Below are positions 16,835-24,996 of a DNA stretch of 64,000 nucleotides, one piece after another. The position numbers were made by a program, and so were the translations under genes. The DNA comes from Granulicella sp. (GTDB taxonomy: Bacteria > Acidobacteriota > Terriglobia > Terriglobales > Acidobacteriaceae), in the NCBI GenBank assembly GCA_003133205.1, contig PKWK01000179.1, positions 621 to 64,620 of the forward strand. Reading direction: 5' to 3'. The number at the start of each line of letters is the position of its first letter. Position 1 is the stretch's first letter. The notes beneath the pieces are model-generated. The model did not search any database. It saw only the letters and a program-made list of their open reading frames with translations, and was not told where the DNA came from.

Positions 16835-17143
16835 TCAAGGGCGGGAGAGAGGTTTGCCTAGAATCTGCTCAACATCGCGGACTTTACCAAGAAGGCGACC
16901 GGTGGCCCCCGTGCGGTCGTCCAGGGTGATACTGGTAAGCACACGCGGAGCCAGTTCGAGCACGCGGCGATGACAACTGAGAATTACGTCGAGCACCTGC
17001 TCCGGTGTGCCCTCGATGACCGTGTGCATAGGCCCGAGCTGGTAGGACAGGCCGGAGCCGTCCACGATGGTGAGTGCCTCGGCGACGATTTCCTTGATGC
17101 CCTCTCCGGCACCCATGGGGACTACGGAAAAGCTGGCAAGCAT
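16835..17143 (-). CDS. MTH1187-family thiamine-binding protein
   Basis: About 102 residues from ATG 17143, chosen because GAAGGAGG sits just upstream; a further 11 codons are possible but lack a site. Features are MLASFSVVPMGAGEGIKEIV, then GLSYQLGPMHTVIEGTPEQVL and the basic/aromatic C-terminus. These fit the MTH1187/YkoF-like ferredoxin-fold family that binds thiamine or its pyrimidine precursor. Members are cytosolic tetramers thought to buffer or sense thiamine. No thiamine genes are adjacent. Confidence 0.75.
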   Translation of the reverse strand: MLASFSVVPMGAGEGIKEIVAEALTIVDGSGLSYQLGPMHTVIEGTPEQVLDVILSCHRRVLELAPRVLTSITLDDRTGATGRLLGKVRDVEQILGKPLSRP

Positions 17144-17302
17144 GATTGCCTCCTTCGGGCATTGTAGAAGGCGCATTAGTGGCTGGGCACCGCAAAGGAG
17201 CGTCCATACCGAGTATCGACTGGCAACCGTCAGTTCAAGCTGGCCCTCGGCGCAGGGTCAAGACGTTCCAGTTTGTCGTACCCTCTTAGCACAGGAGAAT
17301 CT

Positions 17303-17545
17303 ATGGCGGACGAAGAGTTGAGAGCAGAGCTTGAGCGCCTCCGGGCAGAGAACGAGCAGTTGAAGAACAAGGGCGTGCGCGGGCTGAGCTTGAAGGTCAG
17401 CGAGAAGGGCGGGCTCTCGCTGTATGGGGTGGGTCGATTTCCCGTAACGCTCTACAAAGAGCAGTGGCGGAAGATTCTTGGTATGGCTGGGGAGATCGAA
17501 GAGTTCATTAAGAAGAACGAGAGCCTGCTCAAGACCAAGGAATAG
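17303..17545 (+). CDS. Small coiled-coil protein of unknown function
   Basis: ATG 17303 is preceded by AGGAGA. The 80-residue product starts with a heptad coiled coil (ADEELRAELERLRAENEQLK), followed by a conserved-looking domain LSLKVSEKGGLSLYGVGRFPVTLYKEQW and a Lys-rich tail. The coil followed by 'GRFPVTLYKEQW' is one I recognise from small uncharacterised bacterial proteins. It is probably cytosolic and oligomeric. Confidence 0.6.
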   Translation: MADEELRAELERLRAENEQLKNKGVRGLSLKVSEKGGLSLYGVGRFPVTLYKEQWRKILGMAGEIEEFIKKNESLLKTKE

Positions 17546-17912
17546 GAGCTCGGTCAGCACGCGTTCGCTGCGCAGTACACAACCCGCACGGGGTCGGCCA
17601 GCCGTTGAAAGCTCTGTGTGCAGGTCGCCTCTGAAACAAAGCTTTCTTCCAAACCGCTCTTGCTGACTGCCTCCTCTGGTGCTGTTGATGCGAAAATCGA
17701 AACAGAACGCCGATCCTTCAACAGCAGCCTCATTACACATTGAGGAAACTCCCGACGCACTGGCATCGTCCTATCTACCATGCGCACCATCACGCTTGAA
17801 GAGCACTTCTTTACCGAATCCTTCCTGCGAGCCACCCGAGCCGCTTCCCGCCGAAGCCTCCAAAACCGTCGGGCGGTAGCAGAATCCTTTTGTCTTATTC
17901 CGGGCGTAGCGT
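17546..17912. other. Intergenic, no gene recognised
   Basis: This is 367 bases between the coiled-coil gene and the convergent exported-protein gene. Frames that cross it have no coherent protein features. No strong terminator stem was seen. Confidence 0.5.
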
Positions 17913-19271
17913 CTATGGCTGCGCGTTGGGCTTGATCGGAGCGGAGCGCCGCGGTGTGGTCTCCACAATGATCCGAGTGTCCTTGGCAAAGGTAATCTTT
18001 TGCCCGCGTGCGAGCCAGCGATCGTAGATGGAGCGCGCGGCACCCCAGTAGCCAATCCCCGCTGCCGCATACGGCGAACCTCCGGCCAGTCCCACCACCG
18101 TGCCCACCAGTCCCAACCCAGCGGCCCCGCCGATCCCGTTCCTGCCGGTCTGGCCACTGGCACCGGCGCGGCCGCGGTCCTGATCCAGCGGACGGCTGGC
18201 CAGCATCGCGAGGAGAAACGGGACGCTGATCTTGTCCTGCGGCTTCGATTGCGCCTGGCCCTCGGAGTTGAGCGCGACTGCCTCTGTCGAGTCGGCTCCG
18301 GTCAGTCGCGTCTCCACGCTCTGGGTCTCTGCGTTGGGAAGCATGAGTTGACTGAAGCTGAAGCTCAGTACGCCGGTGCGGCCAAAACGCCGCGCAGGCT
18401 TTGCCCGGGTCACGGCTCCAACCAGAGTTGCGCCTTGCGGCACCGCGAGTGAGTGGTCGGGATTGTAGATGGGTTCGGCGACGACGGCTTGGATGGCGTG
18501 GCCTTTGCTGGAGCTCTCCGAGCTGAGAGAACCGGTCAGGTTCGCCTGCACAATCCATGCGCCGTTGTCGTTGGCCGCCGCGGCGGGCGCCGCGCGCTCC
18601 TCCCATAGCCGGGGTTTGCGTGCCGCAGGCCGCTCGGCGGCGGGAGGCGGAGCGGGTTGCGCGGGCAGATCGACGGAGGCGATTGTCTCGACGATCCACG
18701 AGGTCCCCTTCTCGATCCGCTGCGGGTGGTACGGAAGCCGTCCGTAGACAAACTGTAGCAGCCGGTCGCCCTTCCCGGGCGCGGTATAGATCGCGATGTC
18801 GATGCGTACTACGCTGAGCCCCGCGTCGATCCGCCGGTGCACGAAGCCTCCCTTCGCTGCCGGCGGAGCGACTGCGCGGTAGATCGGCGCCCCGTCGGCC
18901 GCGCTGCCGGAGGCGAAGCGAACAGAGCTGCCGTCGGCTAAAACGATCTGGGTGAAGTGGACCTCCGGAGTGTGGAACGGCGTGAAGTCCCCTCCCAGAA
19001 CTGCCCTCACCCGGCGGCCGTGGTTGGAGCGAAGTGCGACAACCTCGCCGCTGACAACCGTGCCTTCGGCAAGCAGCAGCCTGTTGTTGGCGTAGATGGG
19101 GTAGAGCAGGTGGCCGAGGATGGATTCACCGACGCGCATGGGGTAATTCTGCTTGATCGTGACAGTCAGCGGCGTTCCTGCGGGGACCGTGCCAGGTCCG
19201 GTCTGGCACAGCAACCTGGCCGGCAGCAGGGCGAGCGCGAAGAGGAGGGCACGGCAAAGGTTCATTCTCAT
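17913..19271 (-). CDS. Exported protein of unknown function
   Basis: About 452 residues. From ATG 19271 (alternative 19265) the N-terminus MRMNLCRALLFALALLPARLLCQ is a signal peptide. The next part repeatedly uses the pattern 'G-T-x-V-x-G-x-V' (LLLAEGTVVSGEVVAL and later VPQGATLVGAVTRAK), which recalls the beta-rich C-terminal domains of VirB10/TrbI-like proteins. A Pro/Ala-rich linker lies in the middle. A Gly-rich hydrophobic hairpin (GIGGAAGLGLVGTVVGLAGG) precedes the end ITFAKDTRIIVET. It is likely periplasmic or outer-membrane associated; I do not recognise a named function. Confidence 0.6.
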   Translation of the reverse strand: MRMNLCRALLFALALLPARLLCQTGPGTVPAGTPLTVTIKQNYPMRVGESILGHLLYPIYANNRLLLAEGTVVSGEVVALRSNHGRRVRAVLGGDFTPFHTPEVHFTQIVLADGSSVRFASGSAADGAPIYRAVAPPAAKGGFVHRRIDAGLSVVRIDIAIYTAPGKGDRLLQFVYGRLPYHPQRIEKGTSWIVETIASVDLPAQPAPPPAAERPAARKPRLWEERAAPAAAANDNGAWIVQANLTGSLSSESSSKGHAIQAVVAEPIYNPDHSLAVPQGATLVGAVTRAKPARRFGRTGVLSFSFSQLMLPNAETQSVETRLTGADSTEAVALNSEGQAQSKPQDKISVPFLLAMLASRPLDQDRGRAGASGQTGRNGIGGAAGLGLVGTVVGLAGGSPYAAAGIGYWGAARSIYDRWLARGQKITFAKDTRIIVETTPRRSAPIKPNAQP

Positions 19272-19374
19272 CGGTGTTAGACGCAGCAGGCCACGCTCCG
19301 ATGCAGACCGGTGAGACAGCAACGCCGTGGCCCTCCGCCACGGCGTCGCTGGTTGTTGGATCTCTGCTGAAAGT

Positions 19375-19578
19375 CTATCCCAGTTCGGCCAGGCTCTTCA
19401 CGCCGTACTTGAGGAACCACGGGCTGGCCGCCTCCAGCGCCAGGTTGACGTTCTTGATGTTCTCCACGCCGGTCGTCTCCAGCCACTCGCAGAAGGGTGT
19501 CCCATAAACCGTCCCTTCCAGGCAACAGCTCACGAAACCAAGTTCCGGCGGTGGACTACTTTTACACCGCCGCGTCAC
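19375..19578 (-). pseudogene. C-terminal fragment of an unidentified protein
   Basis: The frame ends with CEWLETTGVENIKNVNLALE and ASPWFLKYGVKSLAELG, then a stop at 19375. It reads as coding sequence, but its first residues (MTRRCKSSPPPE) do not look like a natural start. It is probably the tail of a longer gene, or a small free ORF. No family is recognised. The rest of 19272-19777 holds only the regulator's control region. Confidence 0.3.
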
Positions 19579-19729
19579 ACCGCTTCCGTGGCGCTCTGTG
19601 GTCTATTTTTTGCTCCGGCGCGCATAGTCCTTGAACTCCATGTCGCAATGAAACCGAGAACAGCGTCGCAAACGATTCCATCAAGTCGCAGTCTACGACT
19701 TGGATACATTTTGCATAAACGGCATAGTT

Positions 19730-19765
19730 TTACCGATTATCGTTGCTTTGCGCTTTAATCGGTAA
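19730..19765. promoter_or_regulatory. Inverted-repeat operator upstream of the XRE regulator
   Basis: The perfect 10-bp arms TTACCGATTA (19730-19739) and TAATCGGTAA (19756-19765) have centres 26 bases apart (on the same DNA face if helical repeat is about 10.5 bp) and end 12 bases before the ATG. A third half-site-like TTCCGATA overlaps the start. The position suggests that the regulator represses its own promoter. Confidence 0.65.
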
Positions 19766-19777
19766 TATTATTCCGAT

Positions 19778-20101
19778 ATGAGCGATTTGTCCTTTAGGTC
19801 GATCTCGGAACTCCAAGTCCTGCTTGGAGAGCAGCTTCAGGCTCTTCGTCTCTCCAAGAATCTCGATCAAATTACCATTGCGGAGAAGGCTGGGCTATCC
19901 GAGAGAGCACTGAGGAATCTCGAAGCTGGCCGAGGATCAACTGTCGAGTCGCTCCTGCGAGTCCTAAAGGCTCTTGACTCCTTAGACGGCCTGGAATTGC
20001 TTGCTCCCAAGCCGTCGGTAAGCCCTTTAGTTCTGCTACGCAGTTCGAAAGCAAGGCGGCGGGTACGCCAATCTTCCGGATCACGGGGTAGGCTTCTATG
20101 A
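19778..20101 (+). CDS. XRE-family transcriptional regulator (HipB-like), orphan
   Basis: A 107-residue protein. The helix-turn-helix spans about residues 12-66: LGEQLQALRLSKNLDQITIAEKAGLSERALRNLE. The tail PKPSVSPLVLLRSSKARRRVR is typical of antitoxin-like regulators that sit before HipA-type kinases. No toxin or kinase follows; the next 350 bases have a terminator and short repeats. It is therefore an orphan, or the partner has been lost. The inverted repeat just upstream is the likely operator. Confidence 0.75.
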   Translation: MSDLSFRSISELQVLLGEQLQALRLSKNLDQITIAEKAGLSERALRNLEAGRGSTVESLLRVLKALDSLDGLELLAPKPSVSPLVLLRSSKARRRVRQSSGSRGRLL

Positions 20102-20184
20102 AACCCGTCGATGTCATTGAAGTGCTCATATGGGGCAAGAGGGTATCCACGCCAGACAGTCCACGGACCCCAATCATTTGAAAT

Positions 20185-20214
20185 AAGGGCCTCATCCTTC
20201 GGGATGGGGCCTTT
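20185..20214 (+). terminator. Rho-independent terminator after the XRE gene
   Basis: A 13-bp stem has arms at 20185-20197 and 20202-20214, with two wobble/mismatch positions, a TTCG tetraloop and a T-rich stretch after it. It lies 84 bases after the regulator stop. Confidence 0.75.
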
Positions 20215-20241
20215 CCTATTGCATGTGGCAGCACTTGGCGG

Positions 20242-20263
20242 AGTGTGACCAAAGTGTGACCAA
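20242..20263. repeat. Perfect 11-bp tandem repeat, integrase arm-site-like
   Basis: AGTGTGACCAA occurs twice head to tail (20242-20252 and 20253-20263). Short tandem repeats like these are found next to integrated elements as arm-type sites of tyrosine recombinases. No integrase gene remains here. The surrounding 20102-20460 contains no gene. Confidence 0.5.
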
Positions 20264-20460
20264 CGGTGGCCGATAACGACCAATAAACACAATGATCCGA
20301 GCGGTGGGGCGGTTCCCTGCGTGCGAGATTTTCTATGGCTAAGTTGCTTAGAATGAATGATTAGATGGGGGATGCGCCACTTGCCAGAGGTGAATTGTCG
20401 GATAGTTGGGCCGGGATTGCGAATCGGGGGCGGTAGCCGGGCTAAAATAGGCCAATCGAC

Positions 20461-20817
20461 ATGGACGAGAAACAGCAGAACGCCGGGACCAACGACTCCA
20501 TCAAACTATTGCCGGGGCCGCGCTTTCGAGTCGCGTTGATGGTGGCGATCCTTGCGGACGCGCTGCAACTGATCGTGTTTCCGATTTTTGTGGAGGGCGC
20601 GGAGTCGCCGGTGGACGACGTGCTGGATTGCGGAGTTGCCGCAGTGATGATGATCCTGCTCGGCTGGCACTGGGAGTTTCTGCCATCGGTGCTGGCCAAG
20701 CTGGTGCCGGGAGTCGATCTGGTGCCGTTCTGGACGCTGGCGGTTGCCAATGTGTATCGCAAGGCGAAGCGGAAGGCGATTGAAGCGGAACAAAGTCGAG
20801 AGGAACCGCGCGACTGA
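20461..20817 (+). CDS. Small inner-membrane protein of unknown function
   Basis: A 118-residue protein. Two hydrophobic segments are visible: VALMVAILADALQLIVFPIF (about 25-45) and GVAAVMMILLGWHWEFLP (about 58-75). A third, weaker one lies in LVPFWTLAVANVY, and the tail is charged (KAKRKAIEAEQSREE). It converges on lspA. No family is recognised beyond similarity in style to small DUF-type membrane proteins of acidobacteria. Confidence 0.55.
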   Translation: MDEKQQNAGTNDSIKLLPGPRFRVALMVAILADALQLIVFPIFVEGAESPVDDVLDCGVAAVMMILLGWHWEFLPSVLAKLVPGVDLVPFWTLAVANVYRKAKRKAIEAEQSREEPRD

Positions 20818-20847
20818 GAGACCGGCGGAGGTCAAACGGGCTGGGCG

Positions 20848-21387
20848 CTAGGAATCTTTCGGGATAGGGCGGAAGATTTCCAGCAGGAGAAGGCATGCGC
20901 CGATGACGATCGAGGAGTCGGCCACGTTGAAGTCGGGCCAGTTGTAGTGGTAGATGCGGACGGCGAGGAAGTCGACGACGTGGTGGAAACGGATGCGGTC
21001 GTACATGTTGCCGAGTGCTCCGCCGAGGATGAGCGCGAGGGCGACCGAGGTGGGCGTGAGCTTGCGTCCGGTGACCCAGAGCAGCGCGAAGACGACGATG
21101 GCCGCGACAACAGAGAACGCGATGAGGCCGATGCGGACGTCGTTGGGCGGCATGTTCTCCAGCAGCGAGAAGGCCGCGCCGGTGTTGAGAACGTGGGAGA
21201 GACGGAAGACGCCGGGAATGATCTTCAGGTCGTAGCCGGGACGGATGCGGTGGATGATCGCGATCTTGGTGAGGCGGTCGGCGAGGATGACGAGCGCGCT
21301 GAGGAGGAGGAGCGGGAGTCGGAAGTCGCGGGAGTTGCGAGTTGCAGGTTGCAGGTTGTCAGTTTCGGGCATCGTGGTCTGGGACAT
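20848..21387 (-). CDS. lspA: Signal peptidase II (lipoprotein)
   Basis: A 179-residue integral membrane aspartyl protease that removes signal peptides from prolipoproteins. The conserved boxes are VLNTGAAFSLL, LILGGALGNMYDRI (first catalytic Asp after GN) and VVDFLAV...WPDFNVADSSIVIGA (second catalytic Asp in NVAD). Four membrane segments are visible. The ATG at 21387 follows AAGGA. Residues 12-20 (LQPATRNSR) come from a 26-bp repeat also found between this gene and ileS. It probably shares a transcript with ileS, which lies 40 bases upstream, a classic pairing. Confidence 0.92.
   Translation of the reverse strand: MSQTTMPETDNLQPATRNSRDFRLPLLLLSALVILADRLTKIAIIHRIRPGYDLKIIPGVFRLSHVLNTGAAFSLLENMPPNDVRIGLIAFSVVAAIVVFALLWVTGRKLTPTSVALALILGGALGNMYDRIRFHHVVDFLAVRIYHYNWPDFNVADSSIVIGACLLLLEIFRPIPKDS
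21334..21359. repeat. 26-bp direct repeat, copy inside the lspA start
   Basis: The same 26 bases occur at 21402-21427 without mismatch. Internally the unit is made of GGTTGCA/AGTTGCA heptamers. This copy encodes part of the cytoplasmic N-terminal tail of LspA. Confidence 0.75.
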
Positions 21388-21401
21388 TCCTTGAGTTCTC
21401 G

Positions 21402-21427
21402 GTTGCGAGTTGCAGGTTGCAGGTTGT
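21402..21427. repeat. 26-bp direct repeat, copy at the ileS stop
   Basis: This is the second perfect copy of the unit at 21334-21359. It ends on the first base of the reverse-complement ileS stop codon, so it fills most of the ileS-lspA gap. Slippage on its short heptamers could change the spacing. Confidence 0.75.
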
Positions 21428-24400
21428 TAGACGTTGGTTGCGTAGGGTGGGAAGTCAATGGCGTCGAGAGCTTCGGCGCAGCGCAGGCAGACGGTGGGGT
21501 ATTTTTCTTGTTGGCTTACGTCGGGGACGTGGCGCCAGCAGCGTTCACACTTCTGATCGGCAGATACTTCGACCAAAACACTCACTGTGATTGCGAATGG
21601 AGAAGAATCACTTAATGCAATCCCTCTGAGGTCGGCGCTACCCGAAGAGAGGTGGCTTTCCAGTGCTTCGTCGAGATCACTATGACGAGCGTCCTCCAGT
21701 ACACATCTAGATACGCCAAAAAGTTCCGCGAGGTCGCTCTCGTGCCTTCTGAGGGCGCGTGCTATTTCTCCGCCGGCAGTAACTCTTATGTTTGCTTCAA
21801 GCGCTTTCCCAATCTGTCCTCCCCGGCGCGAGGCTTCTAATTGGCGAAGAACTTCCGGTCGCACAAAGAGCAGAAGATCCCATTCTGCTAGAAGCGTCTT
21901 GATCTTGTCGGACTGAAGGTCAGCGAGGGATTCTGGGGTTGGGAAGAGGGTGAGGTGGACGCTGCCGTGGGTATGGGGGAGGGATTGGTAGACCTCGTCG
22001 GCGGTGAAGGAGAGGATGGGTGCGGTGAGGCGGGCGAGGGCGTCGGTGATCTTGTAGATGGCAGTCTGCGCGCTGCGTCGGGCGAGGTAGAGGGCCTGCT
22101 GCTCTGCGTTGCCGGGCTTGAATTTAATTGGGTAGGTATAGAGGCGGTCTTTTAGTACGTCGAGGTAGAAGGCGCTGAGTTCGGAGTTGAGGAACTCGTT
22201 GAGCAGGTGATAGACGCGGTGGAATTCAAACTCTTCGTAGGCCTTTGTGATTTTGCCGGTGAGTTCGGCGGTACGGGCGAGGATGTACTGGTCGATCGGC
22301 TGCATCGCGTCGAAGGCGATGCTGTCTGTAGTGGGATCGAAGTCGTGGGGCTGGCTGGTGGAGGGATCGACCTCGCGGAGGCTGCCGAGGAGGAAGCGGA
22401 AGGTGTTGCGCAGCTTGCGGTATATCTCCTCGGCGAGGCGCTTGAGCAGGGGAAGGCTGGCGACGACGTCCTCGCGGAAGTCGACGCTGGCGACCCAGAG
22501 ACGGACGATGTCGCCGCCGAGGGTGTCCATGATGGCGACGGGGTCGATGAAGTTGCCGAGAGATTTGGAGAGGGCGCGGCCTTTTTCGTCGAGCGTCCAG
22601 CCGAAGGTGGCGACGGACTTGAAGGGCGCGCGGTTGTGCATGCCGATGGAGCAGAGCAGCGAGGACATGAACCAGCCGCGATGCTGGTCGCCCCCCTCGG
22701 CGTAGAGGTCGGCGCGGGGGTCTGGATCGCCGGGGGCCTGCTGGACATCGGGGTCGAAGTCGATGACGGCGTGGGAGCTGGAGCCGGCGTCGAACCAGAC
22801 GTCGAGCATGTCCATCTCCTTGCGGAACTGGGTGTGGCCGCAGACGCAGGCGGTTCCGGCGGGGAGAATTTCTTCCGGCGTGCGGATGAACCAGGCGTCG
22901 GCGGACTCGCGCATGAAGAGGGCGACGATGGATTTATTGATTTCGGGCGAGCGAAGGGGCTCGCCGCACTTGCTACAGAGGAAGACGGCGATGGGGACGC
23001 CCCACATCTTCTGGCGGGAGATGCACCAGTCGGGGCGGGTGAGGACCATGTTGGTGATGCGCTCCTGTCCCCAGGCGGGGTCCCAGGTGACGGTCTTGAT
23101 TTCGTCGATGGCGCGCTGGCGGAAGGTGGTGCTGGTGCCGTCGGGGGCGGTCGTCTCCGTATCCATCTTGATGAACCACTGCTCGGTGGCGCGGGTGATG
23201 ACAGGTTTGTGGCAGCGCCAGCAGTGGGGGTAGGAGTGCTCCATGTTGGAGACGGCGAGGAGCGCGCCCTTTTCTTTCAGCAGCTCGATGATGACGGGGT
23301 TGGACTTGAAGACGGTGAGGCCCTCGTAGGGCTGCGGCACGCCGCCACCGAAGCGCTCGGTGCCGATCTGGCGACCGGCGTTGTCTACATATTGGACTTC
23401 GGGCAGGTCGTAACGCTTGCCTGTGGCGAAGTCGTCGACGCCGTGTGCGGGGGCGGTGTGGACGGCTCCGGTGCCAGTGTCGTTGGTGACGTAGGTGGCG
23501 TTGGTGCCGAGGATGGAGCGGTCTAGGAAGGGATGCTGGAAGGTGGTGCGGTCGAGCGCGGTGCCGGGGAAGCGGGCGATCTCGTGTGCATCGGTGAGGT
23601 TGCAGGCGGCGATGACAGCGGAGGCAAGCGTGGCGGCGACGATGTAGGTGGCATCGGCGGTGGCGAGGGCGACGTACTCCATCTCGGGATGGAAGGCGAC
23701 GGCGAGGGATGCGGGGAGGGTCCAGGGAGTGGTCGTCCAGATGATGGTGAAGATGGGATTCTGTGGCGCATCCCCCACCTTAGCGCCCAAGTGTGGGCGC
23801 GAAGATGGGGCACCCGACATGGTGGAAGATGGGGCACCCAGTTCTGTGGTGATGGCGGAGGGGTCGCTGGTGAGTTGGTAGCGGACGTAGACCGAAGGCG
23901 AGGTGTGCTGTTCGTACTCGACTTCGGCTTCGGCGAGGGCGGTGCGGTCGTGGATGCACCAGGAGACGGGCTTGAGGCCTTTGTAGAAGAAGCCGCGCTC
24001 GAAGAAGTGGAAGAAGGTCTCGGCGATGCGGGCCTCGTAGACGGGGTCCATGGTGGAGTAGGGCGCGGCCCAGCGGCCGAAGACGCCCATGCGGATGAAC
24101 TGCGAGCGTTGCAGGTCGAGGTACTTCTGCGCGTACAGGCGGCAGGCTTGGCGGACGGCTACGGGGTCCATCTGGAGTTTTTTGAGGCCGAGCTGCTCGT
24201 CTACCTTGATCTCGATGGGCAGGCCGTGGCAGTCCCAGCCGGGGACGTAGGGGGCGTCGAATCCGGCCATGGTCTTGGTCTTGACGACGAAGTCCTTGAG
24301 CGTCTTATTGAGGGCGTGGCCGAGGTGGATGGCTCCGTTGGCATAGGGAGGGCCGTCGTGCAGGATGTAGCGGGGCGAGCCGGCGCGGGCGCGGCGAATC

Positions 24401-24546
24401 TGGCCGTAGAGATCGGAATCCTGCCACTGCTTGAGGCGGAGCGGCTCGTGGATGGGCAGGCCGGCCTTCATGGGGAAGGCGGTCTGCGGGAGGTTCAGGG
24501 TGGATTTGAGCGGCTTTGGGGCGCTGGGGTCGGGTGCTTCGGACAT
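21427..24546 (-). CDS. ileS: Isoleucyl-tRNA synthetase
   Basis: A 1039-residue protein from ATG 24546 (MSEAPDPSAPKPLKS), the first start after a GAGGAACG ribosome-site-like sequence. Class I signatures are GPPYANGAIHLGHALNK (HIGH) and GRALSKSLGN (KMSKS). The CP1 editing domain is WTTTPWTLPASLAV. The C-terminal zinc finger is CERCWRHVPDV...VCLRC. It charges tRNA-Ile in the cytosol. Before PIFTIIWTTTPW the protein has an unusual insert of about 30 residues (LGAPSSTMSGAPSSRPHLG) encoded by palindromic repeat DNA at 23773-23840. It lies upstream of lspA on the same strand. Confidence 0.95.
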   Translation of the reverse strand: MSEAPDPSAPKPLKSTLNLPQTAFPMKAGLPIHEPLRLKQWQDSDLYGQIRRARAGSPRYILHDGPPYANGAIHLGHALNKTLKDFVVKTKTMAGFDAPYVPGWDCHGLPIEIKVDEQLGLKKLQMDPVAVRQACRLYAQKYLDLQRSQFIRMGVFGRWAAPYSTMDPVYEARIAETFFHFFERGFFYKGLKPVSWCIHDRTALAEAEVEYEQHTSPSVYVRYQLTSDPSAITTELGAPSSTMSGAPSSRPHLGAKVGDAPQNPIFTIIWTTTPWTLPASLAVAFHPEMEYVALATADATYIVAATLASAVIAACNLTDAHEIARFPGTALDRTTFQHPFLDRSILGTNATYVTNDTGTGAVHTAPAHGVDDFATGKRYDLPEVQYVDNAGRQIGTERFGGGVPQPYEGLTVFKSNPVIIELLKEKGALLAVSNMEHSYPHCWRCHKPVITRATEQWFIKMDTETTAPDGTSTTFRQRAIDEIKTVTWDPAWGQERITNMVLTRPDWCISRQKMWGVPIAVFLCSKCGEPLRSPEINKSIVALFMRESADAWFIRTPEEILPAGTACVCGHTQFRKEMDMLDVWFDAGSSSHAVIDFDPDVQQAPGDPDPRADLYAEGGDQHRGWFMSSLLCSIGMHNRAPFKSVATFGWTLDEKGRALSKSLGNFIDPVAIMDTLGGDIVRLWVASVDFREDVVASLPLLKRLAEEIYRKLRNTFRFLLGSLREVDPSTSQPHDFDPTTDSIAFDAMQPIDQYILARTAELTGKITKAYEEFEFHRVYHLLNEFLNSELSAFYLDVLKDRLYTYPIKFKPGNAEQQALYLARRSAQTAIYKITDALARLTAPILSFTADEVYQSLPHTHGSVHLTLFPTPESLADLQSDKIKTLLAEWDLLLFVRPEVLRQLEASRRGGQIGKALEANIRVTAGGEIARALRRHESDLAELFGVSRCVLEDARHSDLDEALESHLSSGSADLRGIALSDSSPFAITVSVLVEVSADQKCERCWRHVPDVSQQEKYPTVCLRCAEALDAIDFPPYATNV
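23773..23840. repeat. Palindromic and direct repeat inserted inside ileS
   Basis: The 17-bp arms at 23773-23789 and 23794-23810 form a hairpin with an AGTG loop and two mismatches. The last 10 bases of the right arm, with five more, form GAAGATGGGGCACCC at 23801-23815, repeated exactly at 23826-23840. The block keeps the ileS frame. It has the look of an extragenic palindromic element, yet it is coding here. Confidence 0.75.
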
Positions 24547-24996
24547 TCGTTCCTCGGGGTGCGGTCGTGTGCAGGCTGCGGGACAGGTTCGGCCGGCAGC
24601 GTGGTGCGAGCTGGGAAGTTGGTTCCAGGCCAAAGCTCTATTGTATCCGGGACGCCGCTGGGCGATGGGGCGCGGTTGAGGCGGCCGGCGAGACTTACTG
24701 GGGCCAATGTGCGTCAAAGAGAGAGGAGAGGGTGGAGCGGGCAAATCTTTTGTAGAATGTACTGTGGGGCCAGAAGCCACGCGCGGCATGGAACAAAACC
24801 GGCATTAGACCGGTATTGGAACGAAGAGGAACAGGCGCGCGCAATCCGAGAGGGAAGGCAGAGAGGCCGCGGTCGGGCTCTGCGGTTGAGGCAAATCGAC
24901 TTGTCTGAATATGGTTTTGTACCGAAGGACGATCCTGGAAAACCGGGACCAATGTTGCGGGCTGGAGTAGAGTCTTCGCTGGGCGAAGGCGACATC

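Noticed and set aside
22207..23526. 439-residue plus-strand frame
   Set aside because: Antisense of ileS with Gly/Asp/Val-rich composition typical of shadow frames in GC-rich genes.
23533..24996. Long plus-strand open frame extending the tonB-like gene upstream
   Set aside because: It lies entirely antisense to ileS, is low-complexity, and lacks a start with a ribosome site. The TonB anchor follows ATG 24997.
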